A stretch of DNA of 64,000 nt from JTS-AC122 sp050246015 (GTDB lineage Bacteria > Planctomycetota > Phycisphaerae > Phycisphaerales > UBA1924): positions 124,001 to 188,000 of the forward strand of contig JBFWWU010000009.1 of NCBI GenBank assembly GCA_050246015.1, read 5' to 3'. Made by a program: the position numbers and the translations under genes. Positions 11,386 through 21,120 of the stretch are shown here, piece by piece. Position 1 is the stretch's first letter; every line of letters begins with the position of its first letter. The notes beneath the pieces were generated by a model. It made no database searches. It saw nothing but the letters and a program-made list of their open reading frames with translations, and had not been told where the DNA came from.

Positions 11386-13134
11386 TCAGGCTGGAATGCC
11401 TGGCGACGTGAACGCGCTCTCGGCGACTTCGATGGCGCGTGCCAGTGCGGCGGCCTTGTTGACGGTCTCCTGATACTCCGCCGGGGCCTGCGAGTCCGCC
11501 ACGATCCCGCCCGACGCTTGAAGATGGTACATCCACCCGCTGGGGTCGCGCGCCGCCGTCGGCACCACCATGGTCCGCAGGGCCAGCGCGATATCCATCT
11601 CGCCGTCGAGTGATACGTACCCGAACCCCCCGCCGTACGGTCCGCGGCGCACCGGCTCGAGCTCGTCGATGATCTGCATGGCGCGCACCTTTGGCGCGCC
11701 GGAGATGGTCCCGACCGGCAGGGCCGCGCGGAGCGCGTCCCAGCAGTCCAGCCCGCGGCGCAGTTCGCCCGTCACGGTTGACGAGATGTGCATCACGTGG
11801 CTGTAGCGCTCGACGCTCATCAGCACGGGGAGTTCGATGGACCCGGGCCGGGCGACCTTGCCCACGTCGTTGCGTCCCAGGTCCACGAGCATGATGTGCT
11901 CGGCCCGCTCTTTCGGGTCGGCCAGGAGTTCGCGTTCGAGCGCGGCGTCCTCGTCCGGGGTGGATCCGCGGCGGCGCGTCCCCGCGAGCGGACGATTAGT
12001 GACCACCAGCCGGGCTTGCCGCGCACCCGGATCGGTGCTCGCGGAGGCGCGGCGGACGCGGCACAGGATCTCGGGGCTCGATGCGACGAGGATGCACCCT
12101 TGCGCCTGAAGATACACCATGTACGGACTGGGATTGACCGCGCGGAGCGCGCGGTAGACGTCAAACGGATCCGCGTGGCTGCGCTTCTCGAATCGCTGGC
12201 CGAGCACGACCTGAAAGACATCGCCGGCGCGGATGTATTCGAGCGCCTTGGCGACCATCTCCGCGTGCCGCGCTGGGGTCAGGTTCGAGTCCAGAGCCGC
12301 GCGCCGGTCAAGCGTCGCCCGGTCATGTGATGACGCCGCTTGGGGTCGAGGCGGCAGACGGCCGCTGGGGAGCGGCTTGCTGTGAGTCTGGAGCATCTGG
12401 ACCCGGTGCTCCAAAGCCGCGAGTCCCTGCTCGTGCAGTCGGCGCAGGTCCGCTGGGTCGGTTGCGCCGGCGCCGACCGGCACCTCGACGAGGCATACGA
12501 CGTACACCAGTTTGTCCACGTGATCGAACACCACCGTTCCGTCGTAATACGCGAACTGGATTTCGGGCAGTCGGCGATCATCATCGGGAACGCGGCGCGA
12601 CGGGTCCGCCGTGAATCCGAGTTTCTCCGGCTCCGCGTACCGAACGCTGTCGTAGGACGCATACCCGAACCATCCGCCCAGGACGCACGAGGGCAGCGGC
12701 GCCGCGCGCTCGGCCGTCGGGACCGGGACGGTCAAGCGCAGGTTTGCAGAGAGACGCCGCGGCACGTCGAGCGGATCCGTCTCGCGCGAGTGGGTGATGC
12801 CAGAAGAGCCCGGCGGGCGCTCTACCGGATGCCATCGCTGCGCCGAGCGGTGGTCGACGATCTGCACGTCATGTCCGCGGACGATCACCTCGAGGGCGGG
12901 CTGAGCGCCCAGGATCGAGTGGCGCCCCTGGCGCTCGCCGCCTTCGACGGATTCCAGGAGGAATGACGGCGCGGTGCGCTTGTCCGGCGCGACCAGCCGC
13001 CGGTAGGCAAGCACGGGCGTCAACTGATCTTCCAGGAGCCGGACGCTCATGGGAACGACGAGCGTGGCGTCCGGCGACTCGTACCGCGCCGCTTCCACGC
13101 ATGCCACGAACTCTTCCAGCGACGGCCAGGCCAT
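11386..13134 (-). CDS. trpE: Anthranilate synthase component I
   Basis: A 582-residue chorismate-utilising enzyme that makes anthranilate from chorismate with ammonia or with glutamine via TrpG, the first step of tryptophan synthesis. The N-terminal domain carries the LLES motif (about 58-61) that in characterised TrpE proteins forms the tryptophan feedback site. The C-terminal domain shows GDVFQVVLGQRFE, the sequence VASSPEILCR, the RPLAGTRRRG and DLGRNDVGKVA segments, and the terminal GAPKVRAMQIIDELEP and GGIVADSQAPAEYQET motifs. These separate it from aminodeoxychorismate and isochorismate synthases, although PabB cannot be fully excluded. No trpG, trpD or trpC is adjacent. It is divergent from the Tat-exported oxidoreductase. 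Confidence 0.9.
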   Translation of the reverse strand: MAWPSLEEFVACVEAARYESPDATLVVPMSVRLLEDQLTPVLAYRRLVAPDKRTAPSFLLESVEGGERQGRHSILGAQPALEVIVRGHDVQIVDHRSAQRWHPVERPPGSSGITHSRETDPLDVPRRLSANLRLTVPVPTAERAAPLPSCVLGGWFGYASYDSVRYAEPEKLGFTADPSRRVPDDDRRLPEIQFAYYDGTVVFDHVDKLVYVVCLVEVPVGAGATDPADLRRLHEQGLAALEHRVQMLQTHSKPLPSGRLPPRPQAASSHDRATLDRRAALDSNLTPARHAEMVAKALEYIRAGDVFQVVLGQRFEKRSHADPFDVYRALRAVNPSPYMVYLQAQGCILVASSPEILCRVRRASASTDPGARQARLVVTNRPLAGTRRRGSTPDEDAALERELLADPKERAEHIMLVDLGRNDVGKVARPGSIELPVLMSVERYSHVMHISSTVTGELRRGLDCWDALRAALPVGTISGAPKVRAMQIIDELEPVRRGPYGGGFGYVSLDGEMDIALALRTMVVPTAARDPSGWMYHLQASGGIVADSQAPAEYQETVNKAAALARAIEVAESAFTSPGIPA

Positions 13135-13240
13135 GCGGCAAGTCTAGATCCTCGTCTCGCGTCACGTGCTGGAGTTGTGGAGATCCGCCCGGCGTGCGAG
13201 CGCGGATATGCTGCACGCCGGGATAACGGAGGAAGCAACC

Positions 13241-14539
13241 ATGCCGGGTCTTCATGTTTCACGACGGCGGTTCATCAAGGCCGGCGCCGCGGCCGTCGCG
13301 CTCGCCTCGGCTCCACGCGCGTGGTCGCGGACGCGGCGGTCCGAGAAACTGCGCATCGCCGTTGTTGGCACGCAGAATCAGGCCGCCTGGAATCTCTCGC
13401 AGATCCAGGGCGAGCAGATCGTCGGGATATGTGACGTGGACCTGGGGTTTCTTGAACAAGCGGGCGCGACGTATCCGGGGGCAAAGCGATACCGCGACTT
13501 TCGCGGGATGCTCTCGGGCTCGCTCGAATACGACGCCGTCCTGGTCGCGGCGCCCGATCACATCCACGCGCCCGCGGCGGCCTTGGCGCTGCGTCGCGGC
13601 AAGCACGTGTACTGCGAAAAACCCCTGGCCCACACCGTCGAAGAAGCACGAGTGCTCGCGACGCTCGCCAAGGAGAAGGGGCTCGCGACGCAGATGGGCA
13701 CGCAGATCCACGCCGGCGCCAACTACCGCCGCGTCGTCGAACTCGTTCGCAGCGGGATTATCGGCAACATCCTGGAGGTTCACGTCTGGTGCGGCAAGAG
13801 TTGGTCGGGCGGGACGTACGGCGAGTCCAAGCCGCCTCCCGCGAACTTGGACTGGGATCTGTGGCTCGGGCCCGCCGCGAAACATGATTACTGCGACGGC
13901 ATCCATCCGGCGCAGTGGCGGCGATTCTGGGAGTACGGCACCGGGACCCTGGGTGACATGGCGTGCCACCACATGGACCTGGCGCACTGGGCCCTTGAAC
14001 TGGGTCATCCCCTCAGCGTGCACGCCCAGGGGCCGCCCGTCGATGCGGTGGGCACCCCGGCATGGCTCATCGTTCGCTACGAGCATCCGGCCAAGGGCCA
14101 ACGCGCTCCCGTCACGGTCACCTGGTACGACGGTGAGAAGCGCCCGGAAGTCCTGGCGACCCTGAAGAACGCCGACGGCACGCCGCTCTCATGGGGCGAC
14201 GGCAACCTGTTCGTCGGCGAGTCGGGGATGATCATCGCCGACTACGGCTCGCACCGGCTGCTGCGCAACGGCATCGCGGTCGAGTTCACCCCGCCTGCCC
14301 CTTCCATCCCGGATTCCGCGGGGCATCACGCCGAGTGGATCGCCGCGTGCAAGACCGGTTCGCCGACGACGTGCCACTTCGGCTACTCGGGCATGCTCTC
14401 CGAAGCCGTCCTGCTGGGGAACGTGTCGTACCGCGTCGGGAAAAAACTCGAGTGGGATCCGGTGGCGCTGCGAGCGAGCAACGCCCCCGAAGCCGACACG
14501 CTGATCAAGCACCACTATCGTGAGGGGTGGATGTTGTGA
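13241..14539 (+). CDS. Tat-exported Gfo/Idh/MocA family oxidoreductase
   Basis: A 432-residue NAD(P)-dependent oxidoreductase. ATG 13241 is preceded by GGAGG (13228-13232). The product starts with a twin-arginine signal (SRRRFIKAGAAAVALASA), so it should be exported folded with its cofactor. The Rossmann fold begins LRIAVVGTQNQ, and the family motif YCEKPLAHTVEEA contains the conserved E-K-P. The C-terminal domain has GDMACHHMDLAHWAL, with histidines placed as in sugar-binding family members. Planctomycetes carry many such secreted paralogues, thought to oxidise sugars or cyclitols. Substrate and physiological electron acceptor are unknown. It converges with the AsmA-like gene with only 6 bp between stops. 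Confidence 0.88.
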   Translation: MPGLHVSRRRFIKAGAAAVALASAPRAWSRTRRSEKLRIAVVGTQNQAAWNLSQIQGEQIVGICDVDLGFLEQAGATYPGAKRYRDFRGMLSGSLEYDAVLVAAPDHIHAPAAALALRRGKHVYCEKPLAHTVEEARVLATLAKEKGLATQMGTQIHAGANYRRVVELVRSGIIGNILEVHVWCGKSWSGGTYGESKPPPANLDWDLWLGPAAKHDYCDGIHPAQWRRFWEYGTGTLGDMACHHMDLAHWALELGHPLSVHAQGPPVDAVGTPAWLIVRYEHPAKGQRAPVTVTWYDGEKRPEVLATLKNADGTPLSWGDGNLFVGESGMIIADYGSHRLLRNGIAVEFTPPAPSIPDSAGHHAEWIAACKTGSPTTCHFGYSGMLSEAVLLGNVSYRVGKKLEWDPVALRASNAPEADTLIKHHYREGWML

Positions 14540-14545
14540 GAGGGC

Positions 14546-17500
14546 CTACTTGTCCTTCCTAGGACCCTTCAGGAGGTCCTCGATCGCTTTTCCTGGGTCT
14601 TCCAGGAGTTTCTTGGGGTCGGGCAGGAGCTTGGCGGCGTTCTCCTTCAGGAACGTCTCGGCGTCGGGCTGCGCCTTGGGGTTGTCGAGGCTGCCGCTGA
14701 CCTTGATGGGGACCAGGGTGTTGCGATCGAGGATCTTGATGTTGGCAAGGATCGCGCCGCCGCCCAGAAGTCCGACGGTCTCGTCCGCCAGCGCGAAGAG
14801 CGGGACATACGTGACGACGTTGATCTTTCGGCCGACGAGATCCACCGTGCCCCGGGTCTCGACGGTGAACTCCCCGAGCGGGAAGCGGAAGCGGTCGTAG
14901 GTGAGGACGCCGTGATCGGCGCGGACGGTGAAGGGTTCGATCTTGCGTCCGATGACGCCCGAGCGTCGGCCGCCGGCAAACTTCAGGAGTTGACTGAAGA
15001 ACCCCTGCGCCTCGAACTGCGCGGTCCCGAGGTCGGCGGTGATGACCCCGTTGAACTTCGTCATGTCCTTCCCGTCGGCGGGAAAGGTGAAATTAGTGGC
15101 GGTGATGACGCCCTTCTCGTCCTGGGGCGTCTTGACGACCGTCTCGACCAGAGGAAGCCCGCCCGCGAATCGCTTGACCAGCGGCGCGACGACTTCGGTG
15201 AGATCGGCCTGCATCGGGCCGGTCTGCATGAAGGTGCCGTTCTCGATCTTGCCGACGATCCTGGCATCAAGGCGCGGCGCGTCGGCGGTGAGGTTGAGCG
15301 TGCCGCCGCTGCGGGAGAGATGCTGGGCCTTGAGGTTCACCGTGAGGATCGCGCCCAGCGCATCAACGACAAGGCCCTTCTGATTCGCCAGCGCATCGAC
15401 GAGCGCGGTGGGGAGGCCCTGGAGGTCGCCGTCGGCGTTGAGTTCGGCGGCGTCCGTGGTCAGGACGCCCGCTGCGTCCGCGAGGTGGTCCAGCGAGCCG
15501 GCCAGGTGCGCCGGCTTGGATGAATCGGCGGAGTCGCCCGACACGCGCGCGATCGTGATGTCGTAGTTGACGGAGGCCGCGGCCGACGACGGCGGCGCCA
15601 CGAGCGAGGCGCGGATATCGTCCAGTCGTACGGTCTGGCCGTCCGGGCGGCGGAGGGTCATGCCCGGGGAGGTGAGCGCGGTATCGAGCGCAAAGACGCC
15701 CGGCTTGAGGGGTCCCTGAACCGGCTTGTCCCCTTCGGACTTCGCCCTCGCGATCGCGACCTTCTTGAGGTCGAGAGAAAACGAGGTTTCCTGCGCGAGT
15801 TGGGCGCCGGGCGGCGTGTTGTTCGTGCGAGCGTCCGCCGCGCCCAGGAGGTTGTCGTTCACCCAGTCCACGCTGGGGGTCCACGTGAGTCTGGCGGAAT
15901 CGGCGCGGATCGCCTGTTCGTCCATCGAAGCGGTGATGGAGGCGCCCTTCAGGCGCGGAGAGTCCAGGTCGGCCTGGATATTCGTGCGCGTGGGCACCGA
16001 AGCGCTGGCGGCGCGAGCGCCGCCCGGGCCGGCGCGAGGGGCGCCGGGCGCGGCGAGCGGGACCTGCTCGATACGGACAGTGGCCTGGATTCGTTCGCCC
16101 AGCGCGCCGACGAGGTAGTTGGACTTGCCGAGAATCGAATCAGCGGCCGCGGTATTGACGTCGATGAGTTTGGCCACCGCGGAGAGATTCGCCCCGCCGC
16201 CGGCGGGCACGCGCGCGGTCACATCGAGTTTCGCAACTGCATCCGTGCGAACCGAATCGACGCGCACGAGGTCGGCGGAGACGCTCGCGGGCACGCTCGC
16301 CGTCTCGCGCTCAGGGCCCATGATCTTCGCAAGCGGAACGTTCGCTGTCGCCGCGAGGTTGCGAAGACTCGCGGCCACGCTCGAGTCGTTCACCGAGAGA
16401 TTCCGGATCGTCACCGGCGCGCTGGTTGTCAAGCGGGCCGTCAGTTCCGGCGCGGCGTCCCACGAAGGCTCGACGGATCCTTCCTTGGTGACTTTCAAGG
16501 GGAGCGTGTAAGGCTCGATCACGCAGCGCAGAGTGAACGGGTCCGCGAGCGTCATCGGCGCCGAGGGCGCGGGAGCGTTGCCGGCGGGCGTCGCCGGGCC
16601 TTCTGAAGAGGACGAGAGCGCGGCCAGCAACCCGGCGGTGCTCGCGGGCGTCACGGTTGCTTCGAGGGAAGCGTCGTTGATGATTGCCCGCGTCGGGGTG
16701 AGGGCGGCGTCCAGCAGCGCCTTCGTGCCGCCGGCGGATCGTAGTTCAAGTTTCGCGGACTGCGACGCCGGTTCGCCCGCCGGGTGCAGCGGCGCCGACC
16801 GGAACGACAGTTCGACCTCGCTTCCGATGAGCGCGCTGATCAGCCGCTTGGCCTCCGCGGCCGCGTCCTGACCCTGCCCGGCGTCCAGCGCGGCGGCAAC
16901 CGACGGGACCACCCCGAGCATCGATCGGGGAACGGACTTCGCGTCCGCCTGGATCGTGGGGCTGATCGCGATCAGCCGCTCGATCGGGTTCGATGACGCC
17001 GGCCGATCGTTCACGGGCTTGGATAGTGCGCTGGCCGGGGCACTGGCGCTCGCGCTGACGGTGAACGCCGAGCCACCTTGCGACAGCGCCGCGTCGAGCG
17101 TGACGCGGGGCTGTTCACCCGGCTTCAGCAGCGCGGCGAGCGAGGCCCGCGAAAGCATGATTGTTGTCGGCTGCTCCGGGGCGACGGCCCCCGGGGGCAG
17201 CAGACCCTTGGAGGTGCCCGCTGCGACGGGCTCGCCCGGCAGCGTCACCGAGAGATCGTCGATGCGCACATCCGCCTGCGCCCGAGCCCCGCCGAGGATC
17301 TGAGTCACGTCGAGCGGCTTGGCCGGGGCGCCGGAGGCAACGGCCGGTGGCATCAGCATGTCCATGTCGATCGACAGGTCCTTGATGCGGACGTCGATGG
17401 CGCCGCGCCCCGCGACCTGCATCGCGCCGGCGCCCGGCGCGGCGCCCGCGCCCGGCTCCGTCCGCATCACGCGCTGGATCAGCGGGCCCGCCGACGCGAT

Positions 17501-19372
17501 ACGCAGCGAAATGCCGTCTCCCGTGGTCGTCAGCGCGTCGGCGATCTTCACCGCGCCGTCCGCGTTGATGTTCGCCGAGGTCAGCCTGAGCGTCGCATCC
17601 AGCGGCGGAATCGGCGCCGAGCCGGCGCCGCCCGTGCCCGGGTCGCGCGACACAACGGTGACGGCGGCGTCGAGCGTCGGGCCCACATCAGTCGCGAAAT
17701 CAACCGGCACATCAAGCATGCCGGCTATGGGCTGGAGCAGCGCGGTGGACGTCCCCTTCAGATCGAGCTGCGCCCGGAGATCCTTGAGCGAGTCGGCCTT
17801 GAGGTGCCCCTGGTCGTCAAGCAGCCCCGCGGCAGACGCCGAGAACGAGAGGTCGCCCGCGGGCTTGCCTTCCAGCGTGGCCGTGGTTGACCCGCGCACC
17901 TGGACCGGGCCTGCGAGAGTCGGCGCGGCGGCCGTGATGACCACGGGATCGACGGTGAACGGCTTGAAGGCCGCGGCAGCCGACGCGGGCGCCCCCGGCG
18001 CGTCGGAGCCGGCCTTGGACGCACCGTGGAGTGCATCCCAGGCGATCGTCCCGGTTTGCTTGCCGATCGTCGCCGTGAGGTCGATCGCGGCCGCCCGAAG
18101 ATCCAGGTCTTCGGACGAACTCGGCGCGGGCTTCCCGCCCGTGAGAAGCCCCTTCGGAACGGGGAGCCTGAGCGAGTTGATAGTGACCTCGACGCTCGGA
18201 CCGGCGTCAAGGCGGACGGTCTTCCCGACCTGCGCGAACCTGGCCCGGAGCGACGGGAGCCCGGCGATGAAATCCGTCTGTCGCAGTGAGATGACCGCGG
18301 GCTTGTCGAGCGAGAGCACGCCATCGGCGATCGTGGCCGAGATGTCGGCGCGGGCGCCGGGCGCCCTGGCGGTGAGGGAGGCGGCGAGCGCATCGATCTT
18401 GCCTGCCGCGTGCAGCGTGACCTCGGCGCGCGTTCCGATCGACTTGGCCAGTTCCCCGCGGAATCCCGCCAGCCCGTCGATGAGATCGACGGGAGCGCCG
18501 ACCAGTTCCATGTCGGCGTTCACCGCGTCAAGGGCGCCGGAGGAAGTCTGCTTCACGTCGGCGTCGATGGAAATCTGGAGTTTGTCGCTGGAGGACGACG
18601 CGCCCTTCAGGATGCCGGCGAGCCTGCCCTTGGCGGTCGCGCCGCCGGCGCCACTCGGCCCTCCGGATTGATCGAACGCGAACGCGACGTCGCCGCCGAA
18701 CTTCACAAGGCCCACGCCCGCGCTGACCGGCGAGCCCGGAGGCGCGGACTTATCGGTGTACGAGATGTTGAAGTCCTTGAGTTTGAGCGTGCCGCCGATG
18801 GTGTCAGGTCCGCCGCCTCCGCCGGCACTCTTGGGCGTTCCGGCCGGCTTGGCAAGCGGCCCAGGCGCGACGGCGCGGTCCAGGTTGGACTTGCCGCCCG
18901 CCGCATCAACGACGACGTCGAGATCGCCGGTGAGTTCGATCGCGCCCAGATCGATGGAGGACTTGGACCACCAGCGCTCGGTGACGACCGTCAGGAGGCC
19001 GACGGGGATGGTGGCGCTGACGGTGCCGACCGTCTTGTTTCGGTCGTCGAGTAGTTCGATGGGACCGATCTCCTGCGAGCCGCGCCATGAGAGATCGACG
19101 CGTTTCACCTTGACCGCGCCCGCGATCTGTCCCTTGGCGGCGTCCTCGATGATCCCCGGCGCAAGAGAGGACCCGATCGCGGGTGCAAACACGACCAGCA
19201 ACGCCAGGACAAGCACGAGCGCGATCGCGATCAAGCCCAGCCGGCGAGGCCAGCGTCGTTTCGTGCGAGGCGGCTTGGGTCCGGCGTCGCGTTCGGTCCG
19301 AGCGGGGGACTTGCCTTCGCCCCATTCAGGGAGGGCCTGCTCGCCGCTGCCACTGGTGCCGCGTATTGCCAT
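14546..19372 (-). CDS. Giant AsmA/TamB-like envelope protein
   Basis: A 1608-residue protein with a basic cytosolic N-terminus (1-43), one transmembrane helix (about 44-66) and a very long predicted periplasmic part. That part is rich in alternating hydrophobic/polar strands and Ala/Pro/Ser-rich loops, with no Cys-rich or catalytic motif. The last 200 residues resemble the AsmA C-terminal region: a segment on residual gene-product layers (FPADGKDMTKFNGVITADLG, FFSQLLKFAG), then GVLTYDRFRFPLGEFTVETRG, GTVDLVGRKINVVTYVPL, and a conserved SGSLDNPKAQPD near the end. Bacterial AsmA-clan proteins form bridge-like grooves moving phospholipid between membranes, so a lipid-transport or outer-membrane biogenesis role is inferred. 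Family assignment is by overall pattern only. No frameshift is apparent. Confidence 0.7.
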   Translation of the reverse strand: MAIRGTSGSGEQALPEWGEGKSPARTERDAGPKPPRTKRRWPRRLGLIAIALVLVLALLVVFAPAIGSSLAPGIIEDAAKGQIAGAVKVKRVDLSWRGSQEIGPIELLDDRNKTVGTVSATIPVGLLTVVTERWWSKSSIDLGAIELTGDLDVVVDAAGGKSNLDRAVAPGPLAKPAGTPKSAGGGGGPDTIGGTLKLKDFNISYTDKSAPPGSPVSAGVGLVKFGGDVAFAFDQSGGPSGAGGATAKGRLAGILKGASSSSDKLQISIDADVKQTSSGALDAVNADMELVGAPVDLIDGLAGFRGELAKSIGTRAEVTLHAAGKIDALAASLTARAPGARADISATIADGVLSLDKPAVISLRQTDFIAGLPSLRARFAQVGKTVRLDAGPSVEVTINSLRLPVPKGLLTGGKPAPSSSEDLDLRAAAIDLTATIGKQTGTIAWDALHGASKAGSDAPGAPASAAAAFKPFTVDPVVITAAAPTLAGPVQVRGSTTATLEGKPAGDLSFSASAAGLLDDQGHLKADSLKDLRAQLDLKGTSTALLQPIAGMLDVPVDFATDVGPTLDAAVTVVSRDPGTGGAGSAPIPPLDATLRLTSANINADGAVKIADALTTTGDGISLRIASAGPLIQRVMRTEPGAGAAPGAGAMQVAGRGAIDVRIKDLSIDMDMLMPPAVASGAPAKPLDVTQILGGARAQADVRIDDLSVTLPGEPVAAGTSKGLLPPGAVAPEQPTTIMLSRASLAALLKPGEQPRVTLDAALSQGGSAFTVSASASAPASALSKPVNDRPASSNPIERLIAISPTIQADAKSVPRSMLGVVPSVAAALDAGQGQDAAAEAKRLISALIGSEVELSFRSAPLHPAGEPASQSAKLELRSAGGTKALLDAALTPTRAIINDASLEATVTPASTAGLLAALSSSSEGPATPAGNAPAPSAPMTLADPFTLRCVIEPYTLPLKVTKEGSVEPSWDAAPELTARLTTSAPVTIRNLSVNDSSVAASLRNLAATANVPLAKIMGPERETASVPASVSADLVRVDSVRTDAVAKLDVTARVPAGGGANLSAVAKLIDVNTAAADSILGKSNYLVGALGERIQATVRIEQVPLAAPGAPRAGPGGARAASASVPTRTNIQADLDSPRLKGASITASMDEQAIRADSARLTWTPSVDWVNDNLLGAADARTNNTPPGAQLAQETSFSLDLKKVAIARAKSEGDKPVQGPLKPGVFALDTALTSPGMTLRRPDGQTVRLDDIRASLVAPPSSAAASVNYDITIARVSGDSADSSKPAHLAGSLDHLADAAGVLTTDAAELNADGDLQGLPTALVDALANQKGLVVDALGAILTVNLKAQHLSRSGGTLNLTADAPRLDARIVGKIENGTFMQTGPMQADLTEVVAPLVKRFAGGLPLVETVVKTPQDEKGVITATNFTFPADGKDMTKFNGVITADLGTAQFEAQGFFSQLLKFAGGRRSGVIGRKIEPFTVRADHGVLTYDRFRFPLGEFTVETRGTVDLVGRKINVVTYVPLFALADETVGLLGGGAILANIKILDRNTLVPIKVSGSLDNPKAQPDAETFLKENAAKLLPDPKKLLEDPGKAIEDLLKGPRKDK

Positions 19373-19535
19373 GGTTTTCTCCGTGAGAGAAGGAATCGTA
19401 CGCGGTCCATCCGAGTCGCCATGCGCCGGTAGGGGAGCCCCGGCGACCCCTCCGCGGGGCGGTGACTTCCCCGCCGGTCTTTACTGACCAAGCCGATCGC
19501 TGGCGCGCCCCGGCTCGAATGTGGGATAATCCGCC

Positions 19536-21107
19536 ATGCGTCAGGGCGTGCTCAGCCGCGCGTGGGTCCAATCACTGATCGTGGTCGCGGTCTGCGCCGT
19601 GCTCTACTGGCCCCTGCTGGGAACGCCGGGATTCGGGATGTCCGAAGGACACCGCGTCGTGCCGGCATGGACCATGCTGGAAACGGGTCGGTGGCTGAAG
19701 ATGGAGATGTTCGGGCAGACCTACCTCCGCAAGCCGCCGGGGTTTCCCTGGGCCATCGCGCTGGCATCGATGGTCTTCGGAAAGACCGAGTTCGCCGCGC
19801 GGGCGGTGTCGGCGGCGTCGTGCACCGTCATGGCGCTCACCGCCCTGTGGTACTCTCGGCGATGGTTCGGCGACGGACGATGGCGCGGGCCGCTGGGCGC
19901 GGGGGTCGCGCAGGCCATCATGCCGCAGTTCGTCGCCATTGGACGCGTCGCGGAGATCGACGCGCTCAACGCGCTGGGGACGCAGTTTGCCTGCCTGGCG
20001 CTGATTGATCTGGCGCGGCCCGATGGGCCGCGCGCGCGGCTCGCCCCCGCGGGAATCGCCGGCGCCGGCATCCTGATCGCCGGGCTGGCCAAGGGGCCCG
20101 CGAGCGCGACGTGCCTCCTGGGCGTGATGATCGCCCTGTGCGTCGGAACCCGTTCGATCCGCGCCCTGGCCAATGTGTACACCCTCGGCGCGATCGGTTC
20201 AGCCGCCGCCGCGATCGGGGTGATCGCGTGGCTGGTCGCACGGGCCAACGCGGGCGGGGGCGTCACGCAGGATTTTTCCGAGTTCACATGGTCATTCGAC
20301 CGCCTCGGTGGCACGCTTCGGCTGATCCCCGCCGCGTTCGTCGCCGCTCTCCCCGCCTCCATCGCGCTTGTCCCGCTGTTGGCCGAGCGCCTCACCGGGG
20401 TTCCGATCGCGGGCAACGGCGTCCGTCGCGAGCGGGAACTGGCGCACATCATCGGTTTCGCCTGGCTGCTCAGTGTCGGGCTCTTGATGCTGATGGGGAT
20501 TAGCAACTCGCGCTACGCGATGCCGGCGGCGGTGCTGCTGCCGCCGCTGGTTGCTTACACACTCGGGCTGGCCGCGCCAGTAGAGAGCCCGGAGCATGCC
20601 GGGGCATCCCGTGTTGTCCGCGAAGTTTCGCGCTGGTGCGTGCTGCGTCATCCCCTTGTTATCCCCATCGTGCTGGTGCCGCTGCTGCTGTGGTGGTCGG
20701 TGTACCGAGAGACGTATCGCGACCGGCGGGAGGCAGGACGACGCGCGGGAGCGGCGCTCGCGGCGTCGCTGATTCGCGACGGGGACGTGTGGGCCAACGA
20801 CCTGGTGGAAGCCCGGCCCGATGTGCTGCTGTACATGCAGCGTGCGTCGCGCGGGCGGGTGACGCCGCTGTGGATGCCCGAAGCCCTGCGGTCCGGGGAG
20901 TTGCCGCGGTTGCCCGTGGAGAGCGGCCGACGGGCCTACCTGCTGCTGCGCTCGGACTCGCAAAGCGCGGAACGGGATCGCTATGCGAAATGGATCGCCC
21001 CGCCCGGGCCTTCTCGACCGGCCGAACCCCAGAGCCCGGTCCGCCTGCACCGGCTCACGAGCGGACGGGCGGCGTCATACGAGTTCGAGTTGTACGAAGT
21101 CGAGTGA
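19536..21107 (+). CDS. ArnT-like GT39/GT83 membrane glycosyltransferase
   Basis: A 523-residue multi-pass protein of the GT-C fold. The first helix (about 11-28) is followed by a periplasmic loop with SEGHRVVPAWTMLETGRW and LRKPPGFPWAIALAS; the acidic residue and KPP pattern match the ArnT/PMT loop that binds polyprenyl-phosphate sugars. About ten further hydrophobic segments extend to residue 390. A soluble, mixed alpha/beta C-terminal region (about 400-523) follows. These enzymes move a sugar from an undecaprenyl-phosphate donor onto lipid A, glycan or protein; the acceptor cannot be told. It is divergent from the AsmA-like gene (162 bp between starts), consistent with a shared envelope role. 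Confidence 0.8.
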   Translation: MRQGVLSRAWVQSLIVVAVCAVLYWPLLGTPGFGMSEGHRVVPAWTMLETGRWLKMEMFGQTYLRKPPGFPWAIALASMVFGKTEFAARAVSAASCTVMALTALWYSRRWFGDGRWRGPLGAGVAQAIMPQFVAIGRVAEIDALNALGTQFACLALIDLARPDGPRARLAPAGIAGAGILIAGLAKGPASATCLLGVMIALCVGTRSIRALANVYTLGAIGSAAAAIGVIAWLVARANAGGGVTQDFSEFTWSFDRLGGTLRLIPAAFVAALPASIALVPLLAERLTGVPIAGNGVRRERELAHIIGFAWLLSVGLLMLMGISNSRYAMPAAVLLPPLVAYTLGLAAPVESPEHAGASRVVREVSRWCVLRHPLVIPIVLVPLLLWWSVYRETYRDRREAGRRAGAALAASLIRDGDVWANDLVEARPDVLLYMQRASRGRVTPLWMPEALRSGELPRLPVESGRRAYLLLRSDSQSAERDRYAKWIAPPGPSRPAEPQSPVRLHRLTSGRAASYEFELYEVE

Positions 21108-21120
21108 CGCGAACATGGAA

